From an uncultured Eubacteriales bacterium (GTDB lineage Bacteria; Bacillota; Clostridia; Oscillospirales; Acutalibacteraceae): a DNA stretch of 64,000 nt. Below, piece by piece: positions 40,416-47,901 of the stretch (position 1 is its first letter; each line of letters begins with the position of its first letter). Under the pieces are notes generated by a model. It did not search any database, had not been told where the DNA came from, and saw only the letters and a list, made by a program, of their open reading frames with translations. The position numbers and the translations under genes are program-made. The stretch covers positions 62,001 through 126,000 of the forward strand of contig CAKTFN010000002.1 of assembly GCA_934561055.1 (NCBI GenBank). Direction: 5' to 3'.

Positions 40416-40694
40416 ATGAACAAAACACTCAAAAAAGTTGTTGCTTATGTTCTTGTTCTTACGCTTTCGTTTTCAATGTTCGGCGTTATGTTCGGCGCTT
40501 TTGCCGAGGGAACGACCGCCTCGGAAGGAACGACCGCTGTTGCGGACGATGACGAAAACAACGACAAGGGAACAACAATGATTGAACTCTTCGTCAAATT
40601 CTGCAAATCATTTTGGAGTTTTATCAAGTATATTTTCTACGATGTTTTCCTCGGAAAGCCCGCTCCGGAGATTCCGAAACCTCCCCGTTTCTAA
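40416..40694 (+). CDS. small exported acidic protein with aromatic C-terminus
   Basis: 92 residues. Signal peptide (MNKTLKKVVAYVLVLTLSFS, cleavage likely after AFA near 30), a Thr/Asp/Glu-rich middle (EGTTASEGTTAVADDDENND) and an aromatic amphipathic end (FVKFCKSFWSFIKYIFYDVF) closing with PAPEIPKPPRF. AAAGGAGG precedes the ATG, with a strong promoter and terminator, so it is likely well expressed. Unknown family. The aromatic stretch resembles the one in the 36-residue peptide and two larger secreted proteins of this window. Confidence 0.75.
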   Translation: MNKTLKKVVAYVLVLTLSFSMFGVMFGAFAEGTTASEGTTAVADDDENNDKGTTMIELFVKFCKSFWSFIKYIFYDVFLGKPAPEIPKPPRF

Positions 40695-40707
40695 CTGATT
40701 TTTAATC

Positions 40708-40747
40708 AAAAACCTCAGCGTTTTCTTTGCTGAGGTTTTTCTTTTTT
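40708..40747 (+). terminator. terminator of the small exported protein gene
   Basis: AAAAACCTCAGC / GCTGAGGTTTTT, followed by CTTTTTT. Confidence 0.92.
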
Positions 40748-40814
40748 CCGAAAGAATTAAGTTCCGACCTTTCCGCCGAATTCACGGCGGTGTTTTTGAA
40801 ACGCAATTGAATCA

Positions 40815-40850
40815 TCAAAAAACCTCACGGATTTTTTCTTTCCGTGAGGT
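40815..40850 (-). terminator. terminator of yfcE
   Basis: ACCTCACGGA / TCCGTGAGGT; on the minus strand it ends in TTTTTTG, 6 bases after the yfcE stop. It also works on the plus strand (GATTTTT). Confidence 0.85.
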
Positions 40851-40855
40851 GATTT

Positions 40856-41401
40856 TTAAGCTTTGAATTCCATGTATGTTTTTCCGTCTTCAAGGTTTTT
40901 CCAAAGGAAAACACCGTCCTCAATCGTCATGTAGCCGTGAAAACTGTTCTCCTTCGGAATCGAAACCGAACCCGGATTCATAAAAATGAATCCGTCTTTT
41001 TCCTCGCATTTCGGAACGTGCGTGTGGCCGGAAAGAAGAATGTCTCCTTTTTTCATCGGAAGCGGCTTTTCTTCATTATAAATATGCCCGTGGGTCAAAA
41101 AGACGAGCCTTTTTCCGAGGTCGAGAACAGAGTATTCCGCAAGAACGGGAAAGGGAAGAACCATTTGGTCAACGGCGCAGTCGCAATTTCCGCAAACTGA
41201 AAAAATTTCGTCCCTGAGCGGAGAAAGCATTGCAATGACCTTTTTCGGCGCATAGTCTTTCGGAAGATCGTTTCTCGGTCCGTGATAAAGAATATCCCCG
41301 AGAAAAACGAGTCTGTCGGCCTTCTCTTCCTTATACTTTTCAATCATTTTTTCGCAGTAATATGCGCTTCCGTGGATGTCGGAGGCAATGAACCATTTCA
41401 T
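40856..41401 (-). CDS. yfcE: YfcE-family metallophosphodiesterase
   Basis: 181 residues. Metal-binding motifs ASDIHGS, LGDILYHGPRN, GNCDCAVDQM, THGH and SGHTHVPK are all present, and NPGSVSIPK matches the E. coli YfcE signature closely. The family hydrolyses phosphodiester model substrates with Mn2+. Stand-alone cytoplasmic enzyme; the LysR gene upstream ends 30 bases before its start, so read-through from that gene is possible. Confidence 0.93.
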   Translation of the reverse strand: MKWFIASDIHGSAYYCEKMIEKYKEEKADRLVFLGDILYHGPRNDLPKDYAPKKVIAMLSPLRDEIFSVCGNCDCAVDQMVLPFPVLAEYSVLDLGKRLVFLTHGHIYNEEKPLPMKKGDILLSGHTHVPKCEEKDGFIFMNPGSVSIPKENSFHGYMTIEDGVFLWKNLEDGKTYMEFKA

Positions 41402-41431
41402 TTTATATCATTCCTTTGCTTTAATCTTTTT

Positions 41432-42358
41432 TCAGCCGAGAACCTCTCGCTTCGCTTTGACGAGTTGTTCGATGAAAAGATTGTCAAGTGCGCTGAGGGT
41501 GTAATCCTTCCGATAAATCAAAACGTCTTTGTAAATGCGGCGGTTTTCCTCAACCGTCCGCTGAGTCAGTCCGTACCGCTTCAAAAGCGCTTTCGGAATT
41601 GAGGAGACCCACATGAAGGTTTCTGGATTTTGCGAAAGAAGCTCAAACTGGCTTGCCCTTTCAAAAACAAAAATTCTTCGGTCGGAATTGTCCGGAAGTT
41701 CCTCTTTCTTGATTTGGGCAAAAGGGATTGAAGGAACGTAAGGATCGGCATGAGCAATTTCAATTTTGTCTTTGAGGTCATCGTAAGTGATTTCCTCTTT
41801 TTTTGAAAGCTCGTTCTCTTCGCTCATCAGAAGAACATAACGGAATTTTGTGACAAGCTCAAATTCAAGCCCTTTTTCTTCCATCATGGTTTTGTAATAC
41901 TTGTCGTAATTTTCCGCATACCGGACGATTCCAAGCTTGTAATTTTCCTGAAGAACGTTTCTCAGCGTTCTCATTGAATTCGTTTCTTTATAAAAAAGTT
42001 CGGCCGGGGTTCCTTTTTCAAGGAGCTTTGAAAAGGAAGCAAACGCTTCCGTGATATAGCTCGCGCGGGGAACGGAAATTGAAAAACGCTTTTTTTCCGT
42101 TCGGCTTTTTTTAAAAAGGTCCTCGATTGAGTCAACCTGTTCAAGAACGGTTTTTGCGTAACGGACAAATGTTTCGCCGTCCGGGGTGAGGAACATTCCC
42201 TTTGCACTGCGTTCAAAAAGAGTTACGCCGAGGCTACTTTCAAGTTCCTTAATTGCACGGCTGAGAGTCGGCTGACCGACGTATAAAAGTTCGGCAGCCT
42301 TGTTGATTGAGTTCGTTTCCGCAACAACAACGGCATATTTCATGTGAAGAAGATTCAT
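41432..42358 (-). CDS. LysR-family transcriptional regulator
   Basis: 308 residues from ATG 42358, preceded by AAGGAGG; a longer upstream frame reaches into the preceding hairpin and is rejected. The winged HTH is clear (KYAVVVAETNSINKAAELLY, VGQPTLSRAIKELESSLGVT, about 5-60), followed by an effector-binding domain (about 90-295). It lies upstream of yfcE on the same strand. No divergent partner gene is present, so the target is unclear. Confidence 0.9.
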   Translation of the reverse strand: MNLLHMKYAVVVAETNSINKAAELLYVGQPTLSRAIKELESSLGVTLFERSAKGMFLTPDGETFVRYAKTVLEQVDSIEDLFKKSRTEKKRFSISVPRASYITEAFASFSKLLEKGTPAELFYKETNSMRTLRNVLQENYKLGIVRYAENYDKYYKTMMEEKGLEFELVTKFRYVLLMSEENELSKKEEITYDDLKDKIEIAHADPYVPSIPFAQIKKEELPDNSDRRIFVFERASQFELLSQNPETFMWVSSIPKALLKRYGLTQRTVEENRRIYKDVLIYRKDYTLSALDNLFIEQLVKAKREVLG

Positions 42359-42442
42359 GCTGTTCCTCCTTTTGCGTTTTGAAAGGCTTTTTATTATTAT
42401 AACCGAGCGGCGAAAAAAGTCAACATTCAAAAAAACATAAAC

Positions 42443-42496
42443 AAAAAACCGTCGCTCAAAAGGGGTTCGGATACCCCATTCGGGCGGCAGTTTTTT
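42443..42496 (-). terminator. terminator of trhA
   Basis: A long stem with arms near 42445-42457 and 42482-42494 and an inner GGGG/CCCC; on the minus strand it is followed by TTTTTTG. Confidence 0.75.
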
Positions 42497-42513
42497 AATC
42501 AGTATATTCCTTT

Positions 42514-43173
42514 TCAGTAAAGCCAGAAATAAAGGCCGATGAAATGAATGAGCGAACCGGCAAGAACAAAGATATGAAAAATGCTGTGGAAATATTTTTT
42601 CTTTTTTCCGAGAGCAAGGAAGGTTGTTCCGACGGTATAAACCGCTCCGCCGAGAACAATCGCAACAATCAGTCTGACGGAATTTTCGCAGTATTTGTAA
42701 AGCGGATAAATCATCACAAGACACATCCAGCCGAGAACCATATAAAGAACGGTTTGAACAACCTTGAATTTTTCCTGGTCAATATATGTTAGAACCGTTC
42801 CGACGGTTCCGATGATTATGCTCAATGTAATCATTGTCACGGCGAAGGGTTTGTTGTAAGGAAGAATTCCGACGATCATAATCGGAATGCTCGTTCCTGC
42901 AATAAGAAGATATATTACCGCATGGTCAACGACACGCATGATTTTTTTTGCGTATGAGGGTTTGATTGCGTGGTAGATTGTTGATGAGGAATAAAGAATC
43001 ATCATTGAGACGCCGAAAATTACCGCGCCGAGTTTTGTTCCCGTTTCCGTCGCTTTAAGGAAAAGCGTGATGAAGCTCAAAAGTCCGAAGATTATTCCGA
43101 TTCCGTGGGAGACGGAATTAAAAATTTCTTCGCCTTTTGTGTACGAGGGAAGTTTTACGTTTTCAAAATACAT
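42514..43173 (-). CDS. trhA: hemolysin III / TrhA-family membrane protein
   Basis: 219 residues from ATG 43173 (CGGAGTG upstream; the longer frame adds a non-conserved piece). Seven membrane helices; conserved EEIFNSVSHGIGIIFG, SSSTIYHA, RVVDHAVIYLLIAGT and HSIFHIFVLAGSLIHFI fit the PAQR/hemolysin III family, whose histidines are thought to bind zinc. TrhA has a role in membrane homeostasis in Bacillus. Single-gene unit. Confidence 0.93.
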   Translation of the reverse strand: MYFENVKLPSYTKGEEIFNSVSHGIGIIFGLLSFITLFLKATETGTKLGAVIFGVSMMILYSSSTIYHAIKPSYAKKIMRVVDHAVIYLLIAGTSIPIMIVGILPYNKPFAVTMITLSIIIGTVGTVLTYIDQEKFKVVQTVLYMVLGWMCLVMIYPLYKYCENSVRLIVAIVLGGAVYTVGTTFLALGKKKKYFHSIFHIFVLAGSLIHFIGLYFWLY

Positions 43174-43363
43174 TTGAATCACTCCGTTCCGGCGATATTT
43201 ATGTTCGCCAAAAATTTTCCGGAAAGCGGCTTTCGCTTCCGGCCTATGGCAAACATTGTAAGCCAAAAAACGGTTGTTGTCACCCTACGGAGTCGTTTTC
43301 TCGGTCTACAACAGAAAATTCCACCGTAGAGTTTGCTCTCTCTACTCTCTACCCGCAGTAGAA

Positions 43364-43394
43364 TAGGCGGCAGATTTAGAAAATCTGCCGCCTA
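43364..43394. other. strong inverted repeat beyond the secreted hydrolase gene
   Basis: TAGGCGGCAGATTT / AAATCTGCCGCCTA. It sits 20 bases after the hydrolase stop on the minus strand. No T-run follows on either strand, so termination is uncertain. 43174-43360 has CTCTCTACTCTCTAC-like simple stretches and no gene. Confidence 0.6.
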
Positions 43395-43414
43395 AATGTT
43401 ATACATTTTACTTT

Positions 43415-45229
43415 TCAGCGTGTTTCTTTAAAGCTCATGATTTTGTTCATCAAAGTATTCAGAAACTTAAAGAATTTTATAAGAACGGTTTTGAAAAGCT
43501 GCAAAGCATTTTCCTTTTTTACTTCGCTTCCGCTTACCGGCGAACCGAAAGCCTTATCTTTTGCCGCATAAAAACGGCTTTCCGCCGCTTTGAAAGCGTC
43601 CTCGTCAACAACGGTTTCGGAAAGAACACGGTCAACTTCGGCGATTGCGGCTTTCAGTTCCTTTGCGTCTTCGGGCAAAAGGCTGCTCTCGTCGAAATCA
43701 CGAACTTCATCAACTGCATTAATGAGACTTTTTGAAATTCTCGAATTGTTGAACTGCGGAAAAACGTCCGGATAAGAATAAACGTTTTTAAAGCTCTTGT
43801 CGCAGAGAAGACGGATTGCGAGTTTGAGAATCACGTCGCAGCTTCCCGTGTATTCATGGTTATGATGGTTGAAGTAAAAAGTGTGGTCGGGAAGGAGAGC
43901 GGTTGAAGCGTCAACGGTTCTTCCGTGATCGAGGTGATTGTGGTTCGGGTCGGAGCAAGTTCCGTAGTCATTTCCCTTTTGAGTGTATCCGGCGCCGAGG
44001 GTGCAATCAACCGGTGCGCTTGTTGCACCGAGTGAGGTTGAATCGAGCTGAATGATTCCGTCTGCGTTAACCTCTTTCCATGAATCGACGATCGGATAAA
44101 GCGAATAGTTATAGCCGACAATGTCAAAAACCTCAACACCCTGTTCACGGAATGAGAGGATATTCTTTTTTGCGTTCAGCTGAGCATTGTAATAGCGGTC
44201 TGTCTGTTTTCTGATTACGGCTTTTTCGTTCCCTGCAAGATATTTTTCTCGGGCAGCCGGGTACGAACCGGAGGGTACAAGACCCCACATACAGGTTGAA
44301 TTTGAAAGATAATCTTTGATGAGTTTGTCAACGGCAATGTCAAGAACATCGTTGAGAACGTCCTTTGGAACAACGCGGAGAAGAAGGTTTGCAAGATAGC
44401 CGAGCCAATCATTCTCTCCGATAAGCTTCGGAAGCATGTATCCGTAAAGCGCATCATCGTCGTCAATTAAGCCTTTTTCAAAAATATCACCGATAAGCAC
44501 CGAACCGTCGATTGCCGGAACGATATAAACAACCCTGTCAACGCTTTTTGCAACTTGGGGATAATACTCCATGACGGCATTCCAAAGAGAACCGCCCTGG
44601 CTGATCGGAACAACGTTGACCTTGCTGTGACCGGTTTCTTTTTTTGCCGTTTCAATCAGTTCGTAAATCTGCTTTGCAAGGCGTTCAATGTTGTCGAGTG
44701 ATGAATATGAAAAGAAATAAAGGTGGTCTTCTCCTGCTTTTTCAATATAGCTTTCGAGGGGAACAGCTTTGAGGATATGTTCTTTGTCGTGTTCGCAGAG
44801 GTTTGAAAAAGCCGTGTTATATTTTGTTGCACGGATGTCATAGACGAAGTTTCCGTTTTCATCGGATTTAATCCGTTCCATGAGGGCTTTTCCGAGAACG
44901 TCGCCGAGTGCGTTCGCAAATTCATGCTTTTCATCCTCACGGCAAAGGAGCGTTTTTGAAAGCGGAAGAAGAGCTTTGTTCAGTGCGTCTTTGACGATTT
45001 CGGAGGTATCCATAAAGAAAGGACCGGTTCTTTCTTTTCCTTTTGAGTCGAGCATAATTTTTCCGTCTTTGTCATAGCAAAAAACCTCGCTTTGAAAAAG
45101 GCCGGGAATGACAACAGTCGGGCTGTTTTCGCATTTTCCGCCGCATGAGGCTTCCGCCGCAAAAGCAAAACCGGAAACGGACGGGAAAACGAGAAGAAGG
45201 CAAAGAATCACTGCGATTACTTTTTTCAT
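43415..45229 (-). CDS. secreted alpha/beta hydrolase (lipase/acyltransferase-like)
   Basis: 604 residues. Signal peptide MKKVIAVILCLLLVFPSVSG; after it PTVVIPGLFQSEVF is an oxyanion-hole type strand-turn, and VNVVPISQGGSLWNAV (about 205-220) is the nucleophile elbow with Ser in SQGG. Later DHTFYFNHHNHEYTGS supplies histidines; acidic DDDD... regions may bind calcium. The overall plan resembles secreted lipases or LCAT-type acyltransferases, but the substrate is unknown. The C-terminus carries a helical linker (about 520-570) and then LFKTVLIKFFKFLNTLMNKI, an aromatic/basic amphipathic end like other exported proteins here. Confidence 0.75.
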   Translation of the reverse strand: MKKVIAVILCLLLVFPSVSGFAFAAEASCGGKCENSPTVVIPGLFQSEVFCYDKDGKIMLDSKGKERTGPFFMDTSEIVKDALNKALLPLSKTLLCREDEKHEFANALGDVLGKALMERIKSDENGNFVYDIRATKYNTAFSNLCEHDKEHILKAVPLESYIEKAGEDHLYFFSYSSLDNIERLAKQIYELIETAKKETGHSKVNVVPISQGGSLWNAVMEYYPQVAKSVDRVVYIVPAIDGSVLIGDIFEKGLIDDDDALYGYMLPKLIGENDWLGYLANLLLRVVPKDVLNDVLDIAVDKLIKDYLSNSTCMWGLVPSGSYPAAREKYLAGNEKAVIRKQTDRYYNAQLNAKKNILSFREQGVEVFDIVGYNYSLYPIVDSWKEVNADGIIQLDSTSLGATSAPVDCTLGAGYTQKGNDYGTCSDPNHNHLDHGRTVDASTALLPDHTFYFNHHNHEYTGSCDVILKLAIRLLCDKSFKNVYSYPDVFPQFNNSRISKSLINAVDEVRDFDESSLLPEDAKELKAAIAEVDRVLSETVVDEDAFKAAESRFYAAKDKAFGSPVSGSEVKKENALQLFKTVLIKFFKFLNTLMNKIMSFKETR

Positions 45230-45575
45230 TTTTTAAAAATCTCCTTTTTATAAAATCTTTTCTTAACGATATTCTAAACAAATTCAGTGCAAATTGCAAT
45301 GCTTTTGAAACATAATAAGGAAAATTGTTAAAACAAATGTCTAAAAAAATCGGCTGTTATCACTTTGATTTCTTTTGTGAACTTTTGCGTGTGGCTTTAT
45401 ACCGTGCGTTTAAACGTACTTTCCTTCGGCTCGCTCCCGTGAGCACACAGACAGCCCGTGAGCCAAAGAGAAGTTTTGCAATAATTTTCTTGAAAAAATA
45501 AGCCGTAGCGTAGGAACCCTCCCTCGCTCGGACGTAAAATCAAATGAAACCGTTCCGAAAAAAAACGGTAAAAGA
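45230..45575. other. intergenic region without recognisable gene
   Basis: Contains an inverted repeat GGCTC...GAGCC with a direct CCGTGAGC repeat (about 45428-45459) and A+T-rich sequence that should hold the hydrolase promoter. No RNA family or gene recognised. Confidence 0.5.
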
Positions 45576-45611
45576 CAAAAAAAGAACTGCCGGAAAAATC
45601 CGACAGTTCTT
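45576..45611 (-). terminator. terminator of gapA
   Basis: AAGAACTGCCGGA / TCCGACAGTTCTT; on the minus strand it runs into TTTTTTTGTC, 16 bases after the stop. Confidence 0.92.
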
Positions 45612-45627
45612 GCTTTTTCAAATTGAC

Positions 45628-46665
45628 TTACGCAAGTTCTGCGAAGTACTTGATGGTACGAACCATCTGGCTGGTGTAGCTGTTTTCGTTGTCATACCAA
45701 GAAACAACCTGAACCTCATAGAGGCCTTCGCCGAGGTCGATAACCATAGTCTGGGTTGCATCGAAGAGTGAACCGTACTTCATGCCGATAACGTCTGAAG
45801 AAACGATGGGATCTTCGTTGTAACCGAAGGATTCGCTTGTAGCGGCCTTCATTGCGGCATTGATGCCTTCCTTAGTTACGTTTTCACCCTTAACAACAGC
45901 GGTAAGGATTGTTGTTGAACCGGTGGGAACGGGAACTCTCTGAGCCGAACCGATGAGCTTTCCGTTGAGTTCCGGAATAACAAGACCGATTGCCTTTGCA
46001 GCGCCGGTTGAGTTCGGAACGATGTTTGCTGCGCCTGCACGAGCTCTTCTGAGGTCACCCTTTCTGTGCGGACCGTCAAGGATCATCTGGTCGCCGGTGT
46101 AAGCGTGAATTGTTGACATGATGCCGCTCTGGATTGCAGCGTAGTCGTTAAGAGCCTTAGCCATCGGAGCAAGGCAGTTGGTGGTGCAGGAAGCTGCCGA
46201 AATGATCTGGTCATCAGCGGTAAGAGTATCGTTGTTTACCGAGAAAACGATGGTCTTAAGATCGTTGCCTGCCGGAGCGGAAATAACAACTTTCTTTGCG
46301 CCTGCATTGATGTGAGCCATGCTCTTTTCCTTTGAGCAATAGAAACCGGTGCATTCAAGAACAACGTCGATTCCGAGTTCGCCCCAAGGAAGGTTGTTTG
46401 CGTCTGCTTCCTTATAGATGGTGAGGGTCTTTCCGTCAACGGTGATGGTGTTCTTTTCGTCATCAGCCGAAACGGTGTGAAGGCCTTCGCCGATTCTTCC
46501 GCAGTAGCCGCCCTGAGCGGTATCGTACTTGAGAAGATGAGCAAGCATTGAGGGCTTTGTGAGGTCGTTGATTGCAACAACATCATAACCTTCTGCGCCG
46601 AACATCTGGCGGAATGCAAGACGGCCGATACGACCGAAGCCGTTAATAGCAACTTTAACTGACAT
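45628..46665 (-). CDS. gapA: glyceraldehyde-3-phosphate dehydrogenase
   Basis: 345 residues. NAD-binding INGFGRIGRLAFRQ at the N-terminus; catalytic Cys in ASCTTNCLAP (C160); phosphate-binding HAYTGDQ, RRARAGAANIVP and the C-terminal WYDNENSYTSQMVRT. Length and motifs fit the type I glycolytic enzyme. CGGAGGT precedes the ATG, TTGAAA/TAATAT promoter at 46710-46738, terminator at 45576: a single strong unit. No pgk or other glycolytic gene is adjacent. Confidence 0.98.
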   Translation of the reverse strand: MSVKVAINGFGRIGRLAFRQMFGAEGYDVVAINDLTKPSMLAHLLKYDTAQGGYCGRIGEGLHTVSADDEKNTITVDGKTLTIYKEADANNLPWGELGIDVVLECTGFYCSKEKSMAHINAGAKKVVISAPAGNDLKTIVFSVNNDTLTADDQIISAASCTTNCLAPMAKALNDYAAIQSGIMSTIHAYTGDQMILDGPHRKGDLRRARAGAANIVPNSTGAAKAIGLVIPELNGKLIGSAQRVPVPTGSTTILTAVVKGENVTKEGINAAMKAATSESFGYNEDPIVSSDVIGMKYGSLFDATQTMVIDLGEGLYEVQVVSWYDNENSYTSQMVRTIKYFAELA

Positions 46666-46709
46666 AGTGATTACCTCCGATAATCTTAATTACAAACTTT
46701 TGCACATAT

Positions 46710-46738
46710 ATATTACTCTAATTGGCGGATTTTTTCAA
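46710..46738 (-). promoter_or_regulatory. promoter of gapA
   Basis: Minus-strand TTGAAA (46733-46738), 17 bp, TAATAT (46710-46715). Confidence 0.7.
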
Positions 46739-46793
46739 CAGAAAAATCAAAAAATTCATTTCTTTTACAATTTTTGTCAAGCTGAACAAAATA

Positions 46794-46822
46794 TTGTTTA
46801 TCAAAGCTAAAAAGGGCATAAT
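46794..46822 (+). promoter_or_regulatory. promoter of the HATPase-like gene
   Basis: TTGTTT (46794-46799), 17 bp, CATAAT (46817-46822). Confidence 0.55.
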
Positions 46823-46854
46823 ACTGACGAAAAAATCAGTAAGGGGAAATTGCC

Positions 46855-47571
46855 GTGAAAGAAACGCTGAAGGAAAAGGTTTCAAGACTTTTGCTTCTTG
46901 AGCCGACAAAAGAAAACGAAAACGAAATTCGCACCCTTGTTTCGGAAATTTTTTTACGCTCGTGCGAACTTTACGAAATTGCGCAAACAAAAGGCGAAGC
47001 CGGAAAAACGAAAAAGCTTCTTTCGCGTTGTCTCAAAAAGCTCCGGGCAGTGAACAACAAAACGGAAAAAGAGCTTCGGGAATGCGAGTTTCTTTTTGTC
47101 GAACTTGACCGTCTTTTGGAAAGCGTTTGCCTTTGTACCGATATCCTTCTTTCGGACAAAAACAAAAAACTTTTCTTTGAGTCGGAGAAAATTGCGGTCT
47201 CATGCTGTCCTCAATTAATTATTGACGCTTTTCTCAATCTTATTTCAAACGCCGTAAAATTTTCTTCCGGAGATATCCGTGCGTCGCTTTCCTCCGGAAA
47301 CCGCCAATGCGTAATCACCGTTTCCGACGCCGCAAAAAGCGAAGAGCTTTCTCTCATTCGGCCGAAAGACGGACTTTTGAGCGTTCAAAACACGGCGAAG
47401 CTCCACGAAGGACGGCTTTTGTTTTCCTCCGGAAAGAGTTCTTTTTCCGCCCGAATGGCACTTTCGCTTGAGCTTCCGAGAGGAAAAAGATATCACGCAC
47501 AGCCGTTCACTGCCTTTCTTGAAAACCGAACGTCTCCGGTTTACGTCGGGCTTTGCGATTGCATGGAGTAG
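46855..47571 (+). CDS. HATPase-like protein, degenerate histidine kinase
   Basis: 238 residues from a GTG start with AAGGGG before it. An N-terminal four-helix-like region has no phosphoacceptor histidine. The segment CPQLIIDAFLNLISNAVKFS is an N-box of the HATPase_c fold (about 121-140), but the later G-boxes are poor (VSDAAKSEELS, DGLLSVQNTAKLHEGRLLF). So it may bind but hardly hydrolyse ATP, or serve as an adaptor. No response regulator is adjacent. Single-gene unit. Confidence 0.6.
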   Translation: MKETLKEKVSRLLLLEPTKENENEIRTLVSEIFLRSCELYEIAQTKGEAGKTKKLLSRCLKKLRAVNNKTEKELRECEFLFVELDRLLESVCLCTDILLSDKNKKLFFESEKIAVSCCPQLIIDAFLNLISNAVKFSSGDIRASLSSGNRQCVITVSDAAKSEELSLIRPKDGLLSVQNTAKLHEGRLLFSSGKSSFSARMALSLELPRGKRYHAQPFTAFLENRTSPVYVGLCDCME

Positions 47572-47655
47572 ATTAAATTCGGATTCCGTTTTTATTAACT
47601 CAAAGCTTAATTATAAAGCATACTTTTTCAAGTTCCGAAAACGGAGCTTGAAAAT

Positions 47656-47692
47656 AATCCGCCGCACCGGTTCCTCTGCGGCGGATTTTTCC
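47656..47692 (+). terminator. terminator of the HATPase-like gene
   Basis: AATCCGCCGCA / TGCGGCGGATT followed by TTTCC. Confidence 0.88.
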
Positions 47693-47754
47693 GTCTTTTA
47701 TGAAAATTGCCAAGATTTTTTCCGAATTTTTTTAATATTTAAACCCTTTGCATA

Positions 47755-47783
47755 TTTACTTATAACTGATTTGGTGATACAAT
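47755..47783 (+). promoter_or_regulatory. possible promoter of nifJ
   Basis: TTTACT (47755-47760), 17 bp, TACAAT (47778-47783) with extended TGA. A leader of about 110 bases follows, with an inverted repeat AGCCGA/TCGGCT spanning 47813-47858. Confidence 0.45.
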
Positions 47784-47901
47784 GTTTTGTGTTGATTTAT
47801 ATCAATTATAATAGCCGAGTGTGCCTTTGAGCAAACTTCGCCTTTGGAGGCTTCGGCTGTTTGGAAAAAGTTAATTTCCGATTTTAAGGAGGACAAAGCC
47901 A

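Noticed and set aside
45400..45540. Small RNA gene in the gap before gapA
   Set aside because: An inverted repeat is present but no promoter-terminator pair or known RNA family can be supported.
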